The notes under the pieces: generated by a model
Database searches by the model: none
What the model was told of the DNA's origin: nothing
Seen by the model: only the letters and a program-made list of their open reading frames with translations
Position numbers and translations under genes: made by a program
Assembly: GCA_943787485.1 (NCBI GenBank)
Contig: CALSMP010000020.1
Span: forward strand, 1 to 64,000
Origin: an uncultured Luminiphilus sp.
GTDB taxonomy: Bacteria; Pseudomonadota; Gammaproteobacteria; Pseudomonadales; Halieaceae
Direction of reading: 5' to 3'
DNA length: 64,000 bases
Shown here: piece by piece, positions 25,597-35,238 of the stretch
How positions within the stretch are numbered: the first letter of the stretch is position 1
Layout: each line of letters starts with the position of its first letter

Positions 25597-26910
25597 TTAC
25601 GCTTTTTCAACGAGAGAGTCGGCCAGTGCCTGTACCAAGGAAGTCATTTGTTCTCTCTCCATGACAAAGTGAGGTGCCAACTGAATCGTGTCTCCCCCGT
25701 AGCGCACGAGGAACCCTTTCTCCCACATCCGCATGGCTATTTCAAATGGGCGCCTCAACGGCTCGTTGGGATAAGCGGCCAGCGTTATAGCACCGGCGAA
25801 TCCATAGTTTCGAACATCGGTTACATGGGGCTTGTCGGCAAGCGCGTCGTGTAACAGCGCCTCAAAGAAAGGTGACTCGCGGGCCACGCGCTGAGGTAGC
25901 GACTCCGCAACCAGAATATCGAGCGCGGCAAGTCCCGCCGCACAGGCGACCGGGTGTCCCGAATAGGTATATCCATGCGGAAACTCAAGCGCGTAATCGG
26001 GTCCACCGTTGTCCATGAAAGCCGTGTAAATCTCGCTCGAGGCAATAACGGCTCCCATCGGGATTGCGCCATTGGTCAATTGCTTCGCGACGTTCAGAAT
26101 ATCTGGTACTACAGCAAAGGCATCAGCACCCGTCAGAGCCCCACAACGGCCAAAACCGGTAATCACCTCATCGAAAATCAACAGGATGTCATGGGCATCG
26201 CATATCTCTCGAAGACGCTGCAGATAGCCCTTGGGCGGGGGGAGTACGCCGGCGGACCCCGCCATCGGCTCAACAATAACAGCGGCTATGGTCGAGGCAT
26301 CGTGTAGCGCAATGATGTCGAGCAGTTCCTCGGCAAGGTGCACACCGGTAGCCGGCATACCTCGGGCAAACACATTTTCAGGCAGCAGGGTATGGCTCAA
26401 ATGATCCGCCTCAATCCCCTGACCGAAAGGTTTGCGGTTAGCAGGAATGCCGCCAACCGAAATGCCACCAAAGTTGACTCCGTGATAGCCCTTCACGCGA
26501 CCAATGAACCGGGTTTTGTTTGGCTGACCTTTTAGGCGCCAATAGGCTCGCGCCATTTTGAGGGAAGTGTCCGCTGACTCCGACCCTGAATTAGTAAAAA
26601 AAACGTGATTGAGATCTTCAGGCATGAGCGAGGCGACACGTGCTGCCAACTCAAAGGCTTTCGGGTGACCGAACTGAAAGGGCGGCGCAAAATCAAGCGC
26701 TTGGATCTGTGCCGATACGGCAGCGGAAATCTCGGATCGGCCATGGCCCAGCCCACTGGTCCAAAGCCCTGAGTGTCCATCCAGAATTTGGCGTCCCCGA
26801 TCATCGGTGTACCATACGCCCCGCCCTGCCACGATCATTCTTGGATCTTTTTTGAACTGGCGATTCCCCGTGTAGGGCATCCAGTGGGCGTCAAGTGTTG
26901 GGCTATTCAT
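25597..26910 (-). CDS. Omega-amino acid (beta-alanine) : pyruvate aminotransferase
   Basis: A 437-residue class III aminotransferase. Wording is close to the beta-alanine:pyruvate group: HWMPYTGNRQFKKDPRMIV at the start, FFTNSGSESADTSLKMARAYWR, VKGYHGVNFGGISVGG, and LLIFDEVITGFGRCGAL. The PLP Lys is in LNVAKQLTNGAIPMGAV and the class motif is HGYTYSGHPVACAAGL. Such enzymes turn beta-alanine and related omega-amines into semialdehydes. It is cotranscribed, by position, with cytochrome b561 and the M20 hydrolase upstream. Confidence 0.9.
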   Translation of the reverse strand: MNSPTLDAHWMPYTGNRQFKKDPRMIVAGRGVWYTDDRGRQILDGHSGLWTSGLGHGRSEISAAVSAQIQALDFAPPFQFGHPKAFELAARVASLMPEDLNHVFFTNSGSESADTSLKMARAYWRLKGQPNKTRFIGRVKGYHGVNFGGISVGGIPANRKPFGQGIEADHLSHTLLPENVFARGMPATGVHLAEELLDIIALHDASTIAAVIVEPMAGSAGVLPPPKGYLQRLREICDAHDILLIFDEVITGFGRCGALTGADAFAVVPDILNVAKQLTNGAIPMGAVIASSEIYTAFMDNGGPDYALEFPHGYTYSGHPVACAAGLAALDILVAESLPQRVARESPFFEALLHDALADKPHVTDVRNYGFAGAITLAAYPNEPLRRPFEIAMRMWEKGFLVRYGGDTIQLAPHFVMEREQMTSLVQALADSLVEKA

Positions 26911-26933
26911 GGTGTGGTCTCATTGGCTCGATG

Positions 26934-27590
26934 CTAATAGTAGGCCGGAGCTTGGGGTGCCAGTGCAATTACCCCGGAGAGTAAGGTCGACATAGCAACC
27001 AGTACTGCGAGAGCTTTCCAGACCGGTGCTGGCGCCACCTCACCCTGGTAATTGGAGCTCTGCCCCCGCCACATGCCCTGAATCATCGGCTCCTTGCGAA
27101 CCCACTGGTGAAAAGCCACGGCCAGTAAATGCAGTACCACCATCCCCTGAAGCGCAACCCAGTTCAGGTGATGCAATTCCGACAAGGTCGATGACCACTG
27201 CCCACCCCAATAGGCCAATGGACCCTCAAAAGAAATATCATCACTGGTAAATAGGCCCGTGGCACCCTGGTTTAACACCAAGCAAACCAGCAATAGAGAA
27301 GCCCACCCACCCAAAGGATTGTGACCACTCTTTACCTCCCATCGCCCCCGCAAGTAATCAACAACAACCTTTGGGCCCTTCAAAAAAGTGGAAAATCGGG
27401 TGTGATAGCTGCCAATAAATCCCCACAGGAGGCGGGTTGCCGCTGTCACGATGAGCGAATAGCCGCACCAGCTGTGCCACAAGGTGTAGCCCTGCTCACC
27501 GGACCACCACATAAAGCCCAGCGCCACCGGAAAATACCAGTGCATAAAGCGTACGGGGCGATCCCACACAGGCCACGGCGGGGAGGACAT
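26934..27590 (-). CDS. Cytochrome b561 / diheme membrane cytochrome
   Basis: A 218-residue protein with four to five hydrophobic helices. Haem-ligand histidines are likely in RFMHWYFPVALGFMWW, LWHSWCGYSL and VVLHLLAVAFHQWVRKEP, matching the bacterial cytochrome b561 (PF01292) pattern. It would shuttle electrons across the inner membrane, often for a periplasmic or soluble c-type partner, none of which is adjacent. Its start overlaps the stop of the M20 hydrolase gene (TAATG), so the two are coupled. Confidence 0.88.
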   Translation of the reverse strand: MSSPPWPVWDRPVRFMHWYFPVALGFMWWSGEQGYTLWHSWCGYSLIVTAATRLLWGFIGSYHTRFSTFLKGPKVVVDYLRGRWEVKSGHNPLGGWASLLLVCLVLNQGATGLFTSDDISFEGPLAYWGGQWSSTLSELHHLNWVALQGMVVLHLLAVAFHQWVRKEPMIQGMWRGQSSNYQGEVAPAPVWKALAVLVAMSTLLSGVIALAPQAPAYY

Positions 27591-28909
27591 TAGGGGCTCA
27601 GCAGCTCCATAAGCGCCGCCACCGATGCCTCCACCCCTAGCTCAACCGATGCCTCGGGTGCTATTTTAAACAGCGGTGAATGGTGGGATGCCACGGCCGG
27701 TCCCCCTTGAGCTGCACGCTCAAAATCCGCCTTGGGCGTACCACCGACCGCAAAGTAAACCGAGGGAATATAAGGATCAACCGTGAAGTATGGAAAATCC
27801 TCAGCCCCCATACCCAAACGCGGCTCGTCATAAAAAACGCCCGCCCCCAAGCTTTCAGTCCATGAGCTCCGCAACTGCGTGAGCAGCGCCGGATCGTTCA
27901 GGGTGGGTGGTACGCCCTCGTCTTCATAGACAATGACCTCAGGCAGCAAGTCCTCGGGCAATCCCGCCGCCCTACCGGTGTTTTCGGCAATTCTCCGGAT
28001 GCCATCAAGCAGTAGCTGCCGATCTTCCGCTGACTCACTGCGCACCGTTAACTGCAGCTTGGCGCCATCGGAAATAATGTTGTGTTTGGTACCCGAATGA
28101 AAAGAACCCACGGTAATCACACCGGGACGTCGGGGGGGTAAAGTTCGGCTGACCACGGTTTGCAGCGCTACCACAATCTGGGAGCCCAGCAAGACTGGAT
28201 CGATACCGGCGTGAGGGCTAGCGCCATGAGCTCCCACGCCCTTGATCAGTATGTCCACCGTGTCTGCGCCGCTGTAAGGCGCTTGTTCAGCGACAAGCCT
28301 CCCCGTGGGCACCGTCGACGTGACGTGGAATGCCAAGGCATAGTCGGGCTGGCCATAGCGCGCCCAGACATTAGCACTCTTCATCGCCGCCGCACCCGCC
28401 ACTCGCTCCTCCGCGGGCTGCCCAATTAGCATCAAGGTCCCGCCCCATTGACCCCTGTTTTCAACCATTAAGCGTGCGGTACCGACCAGGCTTGTAATGT
28501 GAACATCGTGCCCGCAAGCATGCATCACAAACACCTCATTACCGTCCCAATCTGTTTGCTTCGCTGTTGAGGCATAGGGGAGCCCGGACTTTTCTTCAAC
28601 GGGCAACCCGTCCATATCCGCCCTCAGCATCACGGTAGGACCGTCGCCATTTGCCAGGAGCGCTACAATTCCTGTGCCACCAACCCCTGTGTGCACATCA
28701 TAGCCTAGGGCCTCCAGCTCAGCCGCGAGCCGCGAAGAGGTCTCATGCTCCATGAATGACAGTTCAGGGTGCTGGTGAAACCAGAGAAACAAGTCCGCCA
28801 ACTGGTCGTCATATATTTGATCAACCCGCTGTGATAGGTCCGTTTGCGACGCGGCGATCGCGGTCATACCCAAGTAGATCGAAATGGCATAAATTATTCT
28901 TTTCATCAA
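27590..28909 (-). CDS. Exported M20 family amidohydrolase (hippurate hydrolase-like)
   Basis: A 439-residue M20D peptidase/amidohydrolase. It begins with a signal peptide (MKRIIYAISIYLGMTAIAAS). Metal-site motifs are MLRADMDGLPVEEK, MHACGHDVHITSLVG and GQPAEERVAGA; the dimerisation lid has GVGAHGASPHAGIDP. Family members release an acyl or carbamoyl group from an amino acid, as in hippurate or indoleacetyl-amino-acid hydrolysis. Export suggests the substrate is met in the periplasm, where the D-aminoacylase-like enzyme at 8754 would also act. Confidence 0.9.
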   Translation of the reverse strand: MMKRIIYAISIYLGMTAIAASQTDLSQRVDQIYDDQLADLFLWFHQHPELSFMEHETSSRLAAELEALGYDVHTGVGGTGIVALLANGDGPTVMLRADMDGLPVEEKSGLPYASTAKQTDWDGNEVFVMHACGHDVHITSLVGTARLMVENRGQWGGTLMLIGQPAEERVAGAAAMKSANVWARYGQPDYALAFHVTSTVPTGRLVAEQAPYSGADTVDILIKGVGAHGASPHAGIDPVLLGSQIVVALQTVVSRTLPPRRPGVITVGSFHSGTKHNIISDGAKLQLTVRSESAEDRQLLLDGIRRIAENTGRAAGLPEDLLPEVIVYEDEGVPPTLNDPALLTQLRSSWTESLGAGVFYDEPRLGMGAEDFPYFTVDPYIPSVYFAVGGTPKADFERAAQGGPAVASHHSPLFKIAPEASVELGVEASVAALMELLSP

Positions 28910-29010
28910 ATGAACCTCGGCGAATCAGGCGGAAGATGATACCAATTTAGTGTAGAGTGTGCCGCTTCTGATTATAGGTCTGTCGCATTGATGGGAATTA
29001 TCCTGTGCCC

Positions 29011-29656
29011 CATGAGATTGATCACTTTAGACCTGATCAGACCCTTTTTTTTACTTACCCTGGGGTCCATTGGTTGAGTAATATTTGCCCCCACAAGTTA
29101 CGGCGAGACGCGGGAACACACGCTATTGAACAGCGATCAAATAATGCAAAAGTTTGGCAGCTATGGCGTAGAGGTGCTCGCGCAAAGTAGCAGCGTGCGC
29201 CTGGCAAATCTTTACAGCCAGCACGACCAGCTTGCCATCTGTCGAACGCTCGCCGTGACCCGTTTTCACGAGCCCACACCGTCCTCCCTAGCAGAAGCCG
29301 ACGGCCATATCAGGCAGGGAAAGAGTATTGGCTTGACTCTTAAGGCCGCCGGTTGGTCGGTAGATAAACATGTGGCGACCGAGTGTCTCACGCCGGCAGG
29401 AAAATACTTCGAGGCATTGACCGCTGGCACAGTCCCCGAAGGAGCGGAAATTACCGTGAGAGTGTACACGCTGCGCACAACGCAGGGGGAACAAAGCCTC
29501 GACTACGCGGCTATTGCCGAGGCATACCACCCGGAGCACATAACGAGCGAGAGCTCCCAACACTGCACCAACGAAACGTGGCAGCACTTGAGTCAGCTTG
29601 AAGCAGAAGCCCTGAGTGCCTTATTGAAATCTTTGGATCAAAACGTCTCGAGCTGA
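29011..29656 (+). CDS. Putative exported protein with an in-frame TGA in its signal region
   Basis: The body, 176 residues from a TTG at 29126, reads NSDQIMQKFGSYGVEVLAQ, then RLANLYSQHDQLAICRTLAV, GKSIGLTLKAAGWSVDK and VRVYTLRTTQG. It gives the impression of a conserved protein family, but I cannot name it. The same frame is open back to an ATG at 29011 except for a TGA at 29074-29076. That upstream piece, MRLITLDLIRPFFLLTLGSI, looks like a signal peptide. Either the secreted form is broken by a nonsense change or translation starts later (TTG 29126) and the upstream likeness is chance. Two Cys (in AICRT and ATECLT) fit a periplasmic protein. Confidence 0.6.
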
Positions 29657-29728
29657 ATCCTGAGCCATGACGCTTTTGAAGCGCAAGATGCCGTCAAAGC
29701 GCGGGATACACTCAAAGGGCGAGCGTCG

Positions 29729-30133
29729 TCAAAGAGATAGGCGCGCCACGAGAGACAAATCAAAACCTACCGATTGGGCTTGTTCTGCGGCCGCCTTGAT
29801 CTCATCCACATTCCTCGAAGCCACCCAGAGATTAGTACAGCGAGTACCCGTCCGGCAGTAAGCGAGCACTTTGCCCGGACCATCGAACGCCAATCCAAGA
29901 CCCTCTAGATCCTCACCAGGAAAGGTCACCGGATTGACCGGGTAGCGGACAAAAGACATCCCGTGTTGCTGAGCCAATGCCTCAATCTCATCCATACTCG
30001 CTTGACCGGGCGATTCGCCATCCGGGCGGTTACAAATCAGGCTGGTAAAGCCCTGCTCCGCGAGCTCTGCAATGTCGCTGGGGGCAGGCTGTCCAGAAAC
30101 AAAGAGCGTGTCAGTCAATTGTATTAGCTGCAA
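29729..30133 (-). CDS. DUF442 / TIGR01244 phosphatase-like sulfur transferase domain
   Basis: A 134-residue single-domain protein with the cysteine-phosphatase fold seen in the Blh N-terminal domain (DUF442). The active-site loop is LAYCRTGTRCTNLW (CxxGxRC), and the family start FVSGQPAPSDIAELAEQGF and LICNRPDGESPGQ are present. Homologues are linked to sulfide oxidation and sulfur transfer; here no sulfur gene is near except the distant TauE-type permease. It lies 12 bases downstream of the lipoprotein gene on the same strand. Confidence 0.87.
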   Translation of the reverse strand: MQLIQLTDTLFVSGQPAPSDIAELAEQGFTSLICNRPDGESPGQASMDEIEALAQQHGMSFVRYPVNPVTFPGEDLEGLGLAFDGPGKVLAYCRTGTRCTNLWVASRNVDEIKAAAEQAQSVGFDLSLVARLSL

Positions 30134-30145
30134 AGCCTTCAGTCC

Positions 30146-30841
30146 TCAATCACTGTTTCCATGGTCGCGCTCTGAGTATACCCGGTCGAGCCCGTCTCGG
30201 AACTGCTTTCCCCAAGCATTGAGTATGCTCCGAGCCTCAGCCGTATTAGTGACACTGTTACTCCACTGCAGGCGCATGGATCTCAAGTTGCGTCTCCGAT
30301 CCACGATTCGATAGAGCGTCTCACCGGTTGATGCGTCGGCTATTTCTAAAAACAGCGTCATCTCACCCGACTCGGTGGTATACGTGCGACTCATACTTGG
30401 GCTTTGCACGTCAGGTGCGACAACGTCGAGGTCAATAATATGGGGCTTGAGCACCAAGGTTGTCGCGCCCGCCTCCTCTAGCGGTACCAGCTCGTAGGAC
30501 GGCGCCGTTAGGAGCACTGAATTAAACTCTTCAGTACACATTTCGGCAAGTTTGGTGCGGATAGATTCCATGTCCTTCTCTTTCACCCGCTGGCTGGGTG
30601 AACGCCTCGCCGCATTCTGATCCCGCAGCCAGTTTTTTCTGAAGGCGACATCGCAGGGCACAACCGAAAAACTCTGGTATTCAACGGGATCTACGCCCGG
30701 CTTAACGTAAACATATCCTGCTGCTGCATCTGGGTTGCGGACCAGCCCGTCATGAGTAACGTCCGGTATCTCCGTCGTGGCACAGGCACCAAGAGCAACT
30801 ATTATCCATCCCGCCAACATGTAGCGAGTGCTTATTTTCAT
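30146..30841 (-). CDS. DUF3313-like lipoprotein
   Basis: A 231-residue lipoprotein. The start at 30841 has GAGGAAG upstream and gives a signal of MKISTRYMLAGWIIVALGAC, with the lipobox LGAC and the lipid Cys at residue 20. The rest is a soluble domain with LVLKPHIIDLDVVAPDVQS and GEMTLFLEIADASTGETLYRIVDRR, the pattern of DUF3313 proteins. The Cys+2 residue is Thr, which allows outer-membrane sorting. Function is unknown. Confidence 0.82.
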   Translation of the reverse strand: MKISTRYMLAGWIIVALGACATTEIPDVTHDGLVRNPDAAAGYVYVKPGVDPVEYQSFSVVPCDVAFRKNWLRDQNAARRSPSQRVKEKDMESIRTKLAEMCTEEFNSVLLTAPSYELVPLEEAGATTLVLKPHIIDLDVVAPDVQSPSMSRTYTTESGEMTLFLEIADASTGETLYRIVDRRRNLRSMRLQWSNSVTNTAEARSILNAWGKQFRDGLDRVYSERDHGNSD

Positions 30842-30986
30842 TTTGGCTTCCTCGATCAACGCGTCTATCACTCTCAAGACTCACTTTGTTCACATCGCAA
30901 CGCTTATGATACCGCGACGGTTAGCACACCGCGACCGTTAGAAAGCTGAGCCCCCTTTGCGCTGACTTCCTAGTAGCCAAAGCACA

Positions 30987-32081
30987 CTACTTTAGCAAAG
31001 CAAACTCGGACGAGAGTACTTCGTTTATTTCACTTCGCGGCATATCTGTTTCAGGAATCTGCTCACCGATTATTTTTGAACCAATCTCCCGATAAGTTGT
31101 GGCGACCGCGAGCATAAGCTCCTCGGGCAAGGCGGTGCTCTCAGCCATGTGCCGCCGCGCCGCCATTTTGTCCTTATTGAGCAAAATATCCGGGTCGGCG
31201 GCCATCGTCAGAAGGGCCTGACGGAAGCCTTCTTTACTATTTTCGCGAATCTGACCCCGTTTGTACGCCTCCGCATCCCAGATACGGGAGGAATCCGGCG
31301 TTCCCACCTCATCCATATAGATAAGTTCAGCGGCGCCCGTCGCGTTAAGTGCGTAACCAAACTCGAACTTCGTGTCGACAAATAGCTGTCCAATCGTTTG
31401 TAACCGCGTCGCAATGAGGTCAAAGCCATCCCGCAGAAGCTTCTCGTATCCTGTGATGTCCGCTAGGGACTGGAAGCCAAAAGCCTGCCAGTGCCGGGCT
31501 ATGTCGGCGCGGCTGATGTTGACATCATCCGCCGGCGGAATACCCTCCAGATTTTTCATGATTCCTTTTGTAGAGGGCGTGATCAACAGCTCCCCGAGGC
31601 GCTGATCACGCTGCAGTCCGTCTGCGAGTGAAACGCCACAAAATTGACGCTCACCGCCCTGATAAGCCCGCCACATAGACCCAGTAATATATTGTCTCGC
31701 TATCGCCTCAATACGGACCGGAGCTGCACGCTGAACTACCCAAACCAAAGGATGGGGCGTCTCTAGGACATGACTACGCGCCAATCCCGCTTGCCGAAAC
31801 TGATCAAACCAATACCTCGAGACAGCGTTTAGCACCGCGCCCTTGTCAGGGACGCCGCCCAAATCATTTTCGCCGTGCCAAATGCAGTCGAAGGCTGATA
31901 GCCGATCGGACACGATCATTACCGCTAGATCGGCGGTTGGATGAACATCGTACCCTCGCTCCTCGATGAGTCGCTGACTATCCTCCCTCGTGAGCCAATA
32001 CACGGCCCTAACCTTCCCGCAATGAACCGGTTCCTCAGTGCGGATGGCAAAGTCATCATTTCTATCGAGTACACGACTCAC
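30987..32081 (-). CDS. purC: SAICAR synthetase (long form)
   Basis: A 364-residue phosphoribosylaminoimidazole-succinocarboxamide synthase, which joins CAIR and aspartate in purine synthesis. Motifs: [55 protein letters not shown] and [12 protein letters not shown]. The length is that of the long bacterial/eukaryote-like form, not the 240-residue E. coli form. It lies 12 bases downstream of trpS and should be cotranscribed. Confidence 0.95.
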   Translation of the reverse strand: MSRVLDRNDDFAIRTEEPVHCGKVRAVYWLTREDSQRLIEERGYDVHPTADLAVMIVSDRLSAFDCIWHGENDLGGVPDKGAVLNAVSRYWFDQFRQAGLARSHVLETPHPLVWVVQRAAPVRIEAIARQYITGSMWRAYQGGERQFCGVSLADGLQRDQRLGELLITPSTKGIMKNLEGIPPADDVNISRADIARHWQAFGFQSLADITGYEKLLRDGFDLIATRLQTIGQLFVDTKFEFGYALNATGAAELIYMDEVGTPDSSRIWDAEAYKRGQIRENSKEGFRQALLTMAADPDILLNKDKMAARRHMAESTALPEELMLAVATTYREIGSKIIGEQIPETDMPRSEINEVLSSEFALLK

Positions 32082-32093
32082 GAGACATTCCCC

Positions 32094-33104
32094 CTAGCGC
32101 GAGTAAGGCCTTAAGCCCACAGCATCCCTGACTTCTGCCAGTAACTCGGTGGCTTGGGATCGAACCCGTTTTGCACCCGCCTGCAGGACATCTTCAAGCT
32201 GCTGCGGATTTGTCATCATTTGCTGGTATCGCTCTCTGGATTCCCCGAGCGACTGGTCAATCAGTTCAAAAAGCTTTTTCTTAGCGTCACCCCAGCCAAT
32301 ACCCTGCAGAAAAGCTTCCCGCATTTCAGCTCGAGCATCGTCGCAAGCAAATGCTGACCACAGCTGGAATACCGTTGAGTCATCCGGGTCTTTCGGTTCG
32401 CCGGGCTCAAGCAAGTTCGTCTTTATCTTATTGATGGCTTTCTGCAATTTTTTAGGTGTCTCAAAGAGAGGAATAGTATTACCGTAGGTTTTGCTCATTT
32501 TGCGGCCATCCAGGCCCTGTAGCACCGCCACGTTATCGTCAACAACCGCTTGGGGCAGAGTGAAAACGGGCTTAAAATTATGGTTAAACCGCTGTGCAAT
32601 ATCGCGAGCCATTTCAACATGCTGAATCTGATCCCGACCGACGGGCACATCATGCGCGTTAAAGACAAGAATGTCCGCGGCCATCAACACGGGATAAGAG
32701 AACAGGCCCATGGTGACCGCATAATCAGGGTCCTCTCCCGCCTCCTCATTTTGCTGCACCGCTGCTTTGTAAGCGTGTGCGCGATTCATTAGCCCCTTGG
32801 CTGCATTACAGGTCAGAATCCAGCACAGCTCTGTGATCTCAGGGATATCTGACTGGCGGTAAAAATGGGCTTTGTTGGGATCGAGTCCGGACGCAAGCCA
32901 GGTCGCCGCAATTTGTCGACTCGACTCAGCTACGGTCTCGGGATTTTGGCACTTAATCAACGCGTGATAGTCCGCAAGGAACAAATATGCATCCACGTCA
33001 GGTGACTTCGAGGCCGCTACTGCGGGGCGAATGGCACCAACGTAGTTACCCAAGTGAGGGGTCCCCGTCGTTGTAATGCCCGTAAGGACTCGTCTTTTAC
33101 TCAT
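32094..33104 (-). CDS. trpS: Tryptophanyl-tRNA synthetase
   Basis: A 336-residue class I synthetase charging tRNA-Trp. The HIGH-type motif is [14 protein letters not shown] and the KMSKS motif is [12 protein letters not shown]. The start at 33104 has GGAG upstream and gives the normal length; reading frame continues open further upstream but that region overlaps the peptidase gene. [13 protein letters not shown]-like wording ([15 protein letters not shown]) is typical. Confidence 0.95.
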   Translation of the reverse strand: MSKRRVLTGITTTGTPHLGNYVGAIRPAVAASKSPDVDAYLFLADYHALIKCQNPETVAESSRQIAATWLASGLDPNKAHFYRQSDIPEITELCWILTCNAAKGLMNRAHAYKAAVQQNEEAGEDPDYAVTMGLFSYPVLMAADILVFNAHDVPVGRDQIQHVEMARDIAQRFNHNFKPVFTLPQAVVDDNVAVLQGLDGRKMSKTYGNTIPLFETPKKLQKAINKIKTNLLEPGEPKDPDDSTVFQLWSAFACDDARAEMREAFLQGIGWGDAKKKLFELIDQSLGESRERYQQMMTNPQQLEDVLQAGAKRVRSQATELLAEVRDAVGLRPYSR

Positions 33105-33130
33105 TGCTCTACTCCAAGCGCCTCGGCGGG

Positions 33131-34420
33131 TTATCCGACCCGACCGTAAAAGCCGCCGATAAGCCCGACCAGGTAGGCTATGTCCTTTACGCCAGCCAGT
33201 TCGCGGATCGAGTGCATCGCCAAGGTGGGGACACCAATATCGATTGTTTTGATCCCCGTCTCTGTGGCGGTGATAGGACCGATTGTGCTGCCGCACCCCA
33301 AATCACTTCGCATCACAAAACTCTGCAGAGGCACACCCGCTCTCTCCGCAACGAGCCGAATCAAGGCGGCCCCCTCACCAGATGTGGCGTACCGTTGATT
33401 TCGGTTGATCTTGATCACGGGCCCTTCATTCAAGCGCGGACCATGTCCTTGATCATGTCTGTCAGCGAAGTTGGGATGGACCGCGTGGGCGTTATCCACC
33501 GACAACAACCAGGACGCATCACGCAGGGCTCGACTGGCGGCGCCATTGGTTGTGAGGCCCTCCAGAACATCTCGCAACATCGGGCCTTGAGCTCCGACTG
33601 CCGAGGCGCTTCCCACCTCTTCGTGGTCGTTGCACACAAGAACCGACCAGTGCTCACGAGGCGCCTCGATAATCGCCGTCATCCCGGCGAAGCAACTCAG
33701 CAGGTTATCCAGTCGGGCAGACGCGATAAAATCCTCATACAACCCTACCCGTCCTGGCTCTTGACTATCATAGAGCGACATTTCGTAATCGAGCACCCGC
33801 TCCAAGTCGAGCTCGGGATACTGGCGGCTAATTTCAGCTTCTAGCAAAGCATGCAAATCCGTTCGCGAAGCTTCAGGCGTAGAATGGCACAACACCGGCA
33901 GAATATCGGTTTGGGCATTGACGCTGCGTTTGCTGTTGGCCTCACGATCTAAATGAATTGCCAAACTAGGGATGATCGCTACAGGGCGCTTAAAGTCGAG
34001 CAAACAGGAGGAAAGTGCCCCTTCACGGGTTAAGAAATTCACCCGACCGGCCAGGGATAGATCGCGATCAAACCAAGGATTAAGGAGCGCACCACCGTAA
34101 ACGTCCACCGCGAGCTGGGTCAATCCATCGCGCTCAATCAGGCCATTGGGTTTAACTGATAGGTTTGGGCTGTCGGTATGCGCTCCTACCAATCGAATGC
34201 CTTCGGCTACGGCCCCACTACCCGCTCGCACAGCAATTATCGAACTATCATTGCGGACCGTGAAATAGCCGTGACCAGCAGCCAATGGCACCTCATCAAT
34301 CGACGCCAGCTCTGTGAATCCGGCTTGCTCCAGCCGTTTACGAATGGCAGCTACGGCATGAAACGGTGACGTCGATTCGCTTAAGAATTCAAGCAAATCA
34401 GTAATTAAAGACGAAGACAT
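33131..34420 (-). CDS. apeB: M18 family aspartyl aminopeptidase
   Basis: A 429-residue zinc aminopeptidase of the M18 family. It shows [16 protein letters not shown], the first metal site, [20 protein letters not shown] with the catalytic Glu pair, [17 protein letters not shown], and late [20 protein letters not shown]. It cleaves N-terminal acidic residues in the cytoplasm. It is upstream of trpS with a 26-base gap. Confidence 0.93.
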   Translation of the reverse strand: MSSSLITDLLEFLSESTSPFHAVAAIRKRLEQAGFTELASIDEVPLAAGHGYFTVRNDSSIIAVRAGSGAVAEGIRLVGAHTDSPNLSVKPNGLIERDGLTQLAVDVYGGALLNPWFDRDLSLAGRVNFLTREGALSSCLLDFKRPVAIIPSLAIHLDREANSKRSVNAQTDILPVLCHSTPEASRTDLHALLEAEISRQYPELDLERVLDYEMSLYDSQEPGRVGLYEDFIASARLDNLLSCFAGMTAIIEAPREHWSVLVCNDHEEVGSASAVGAQGPMLRDVLEGLTTNGAASRALRDASWLLSVDNAHAVHPNFADRHDQGHGPRLNEGPVIKINRNQRYATSGEGAALIRLVAERAGVPLQSFVMRSDLGCGSTIGPITATETGIKTIDIGVPTLAMHSIRELAGVKDIAYLVGLIGGFYGRVG

Positions 34421-34434
34421 AACTATCTAGCTCA

Positions 34435-35238
34435 TTAAATAAAAAGAATACCAAACAGCACGATGCCAAGTGCCAACCGATACCAAACAAACGGCATCAG
34501 CCCAACCCGATCTATCAGCCGAAAAAAGAAGGCTATCGTAAAGTACGCACTCACCGCCGCCGCCGTTAATGCAAAAACCAATATTGACCAGTCGGCTGGG
34601 AGGCCTTCGATACTCGACAGGGCCTCCACAAGCATAAAAGAAATTGCGCCAAGTATCACAGGGATGGACAATAGAAATGAAAACCGCGTCGCGACCCTCG
34701 GCCCGTATCCCAACCACAAGCCAGCCGTAATCGTAATCCCCGAGCGAGAAACTCCTGGAATAAGCGCGAAGATTTGAGCGAATCCAATAAACAAAGCCGC
34801 ACGCCAACTTATAGGTGCGCTGATGGTTGAAATACGTTCACTCCTAATGACACTCACCCCCAAGAGCATGCCAAAAACTAGGGTGGTGGTTGCGATCACA
34901 GCGAGCCCTCTAAATTCTTGAGAAATGAGACCGGCGGCGAGGTACCCGGCCAGAATAACAGGCATCGTCGCCAACACGATCATCCAAAGTTCGCCCTGCC
35001 AGTTGGGCACGCCCTTTGAGGAAAATGCCGTCGGCAACAGACTTATAAGATCCCGGCGAAAATAGAATAAAACCGCCAGCAAAGTTCCGAAATGTACCAC
35101 CACATCGAAAAATAGACCTTGATCATTCCACCCCAATAGCTGCGAAGGCAGCACCAAATGCGCCGAACTCGACACCGGGAGAAATTCGCTGAAGCCCTGA
35201 ATGAGAGCTAGCGCAGCTGCTTCTATCCAATTAACCAT
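34435..35238 (-). CDS. uppP: Undecaprenyl-diphosphate phosphatase
   Basis: A 267-residue membrane enzyme that recycles the lipid carrier of cell-wall synthesis. The active-site motifs are ALIQGFSEFLPVSSSAHLVL and LIPGVSRSGITITAGLWLG. The start at 35238 overlaps the last bases of tsaB (8 bases) and gives the normal length. It has about eight hydrophobic helices. Confidence 0.95.
   Translation of the reverse strand: MVNWIEAAALALIQGFSEFLPVSSSAHLVLPSQLLGWNDQGLFFDVVVHFGTLLAVLFYFRRDLISLLPTAFSSKGVPNWQGELWMIVLATMPVILAGYLAAGLISQEFRGLAVIATTTLVFGMLLGVSVIRSERISTISAPISWRAALFIGFAQIFALIPGVSRSGITITAGLWLGYGPRVATRFSFLLSIPVILGAISFMLVEALSSIEGLPADWSILVFALTAAAVSAYFTIAFFFRLIDRVGLMPFVWYRLALGIVLFGILFI

Noticed and set aside
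33105-33296. N-terminal extension of trpS by 64 codons
   Set aside because: It overlaps the end of the M18 peptidase gene, has no likeness to TrpS, and the ATG at 33104 has a good ribosome site.
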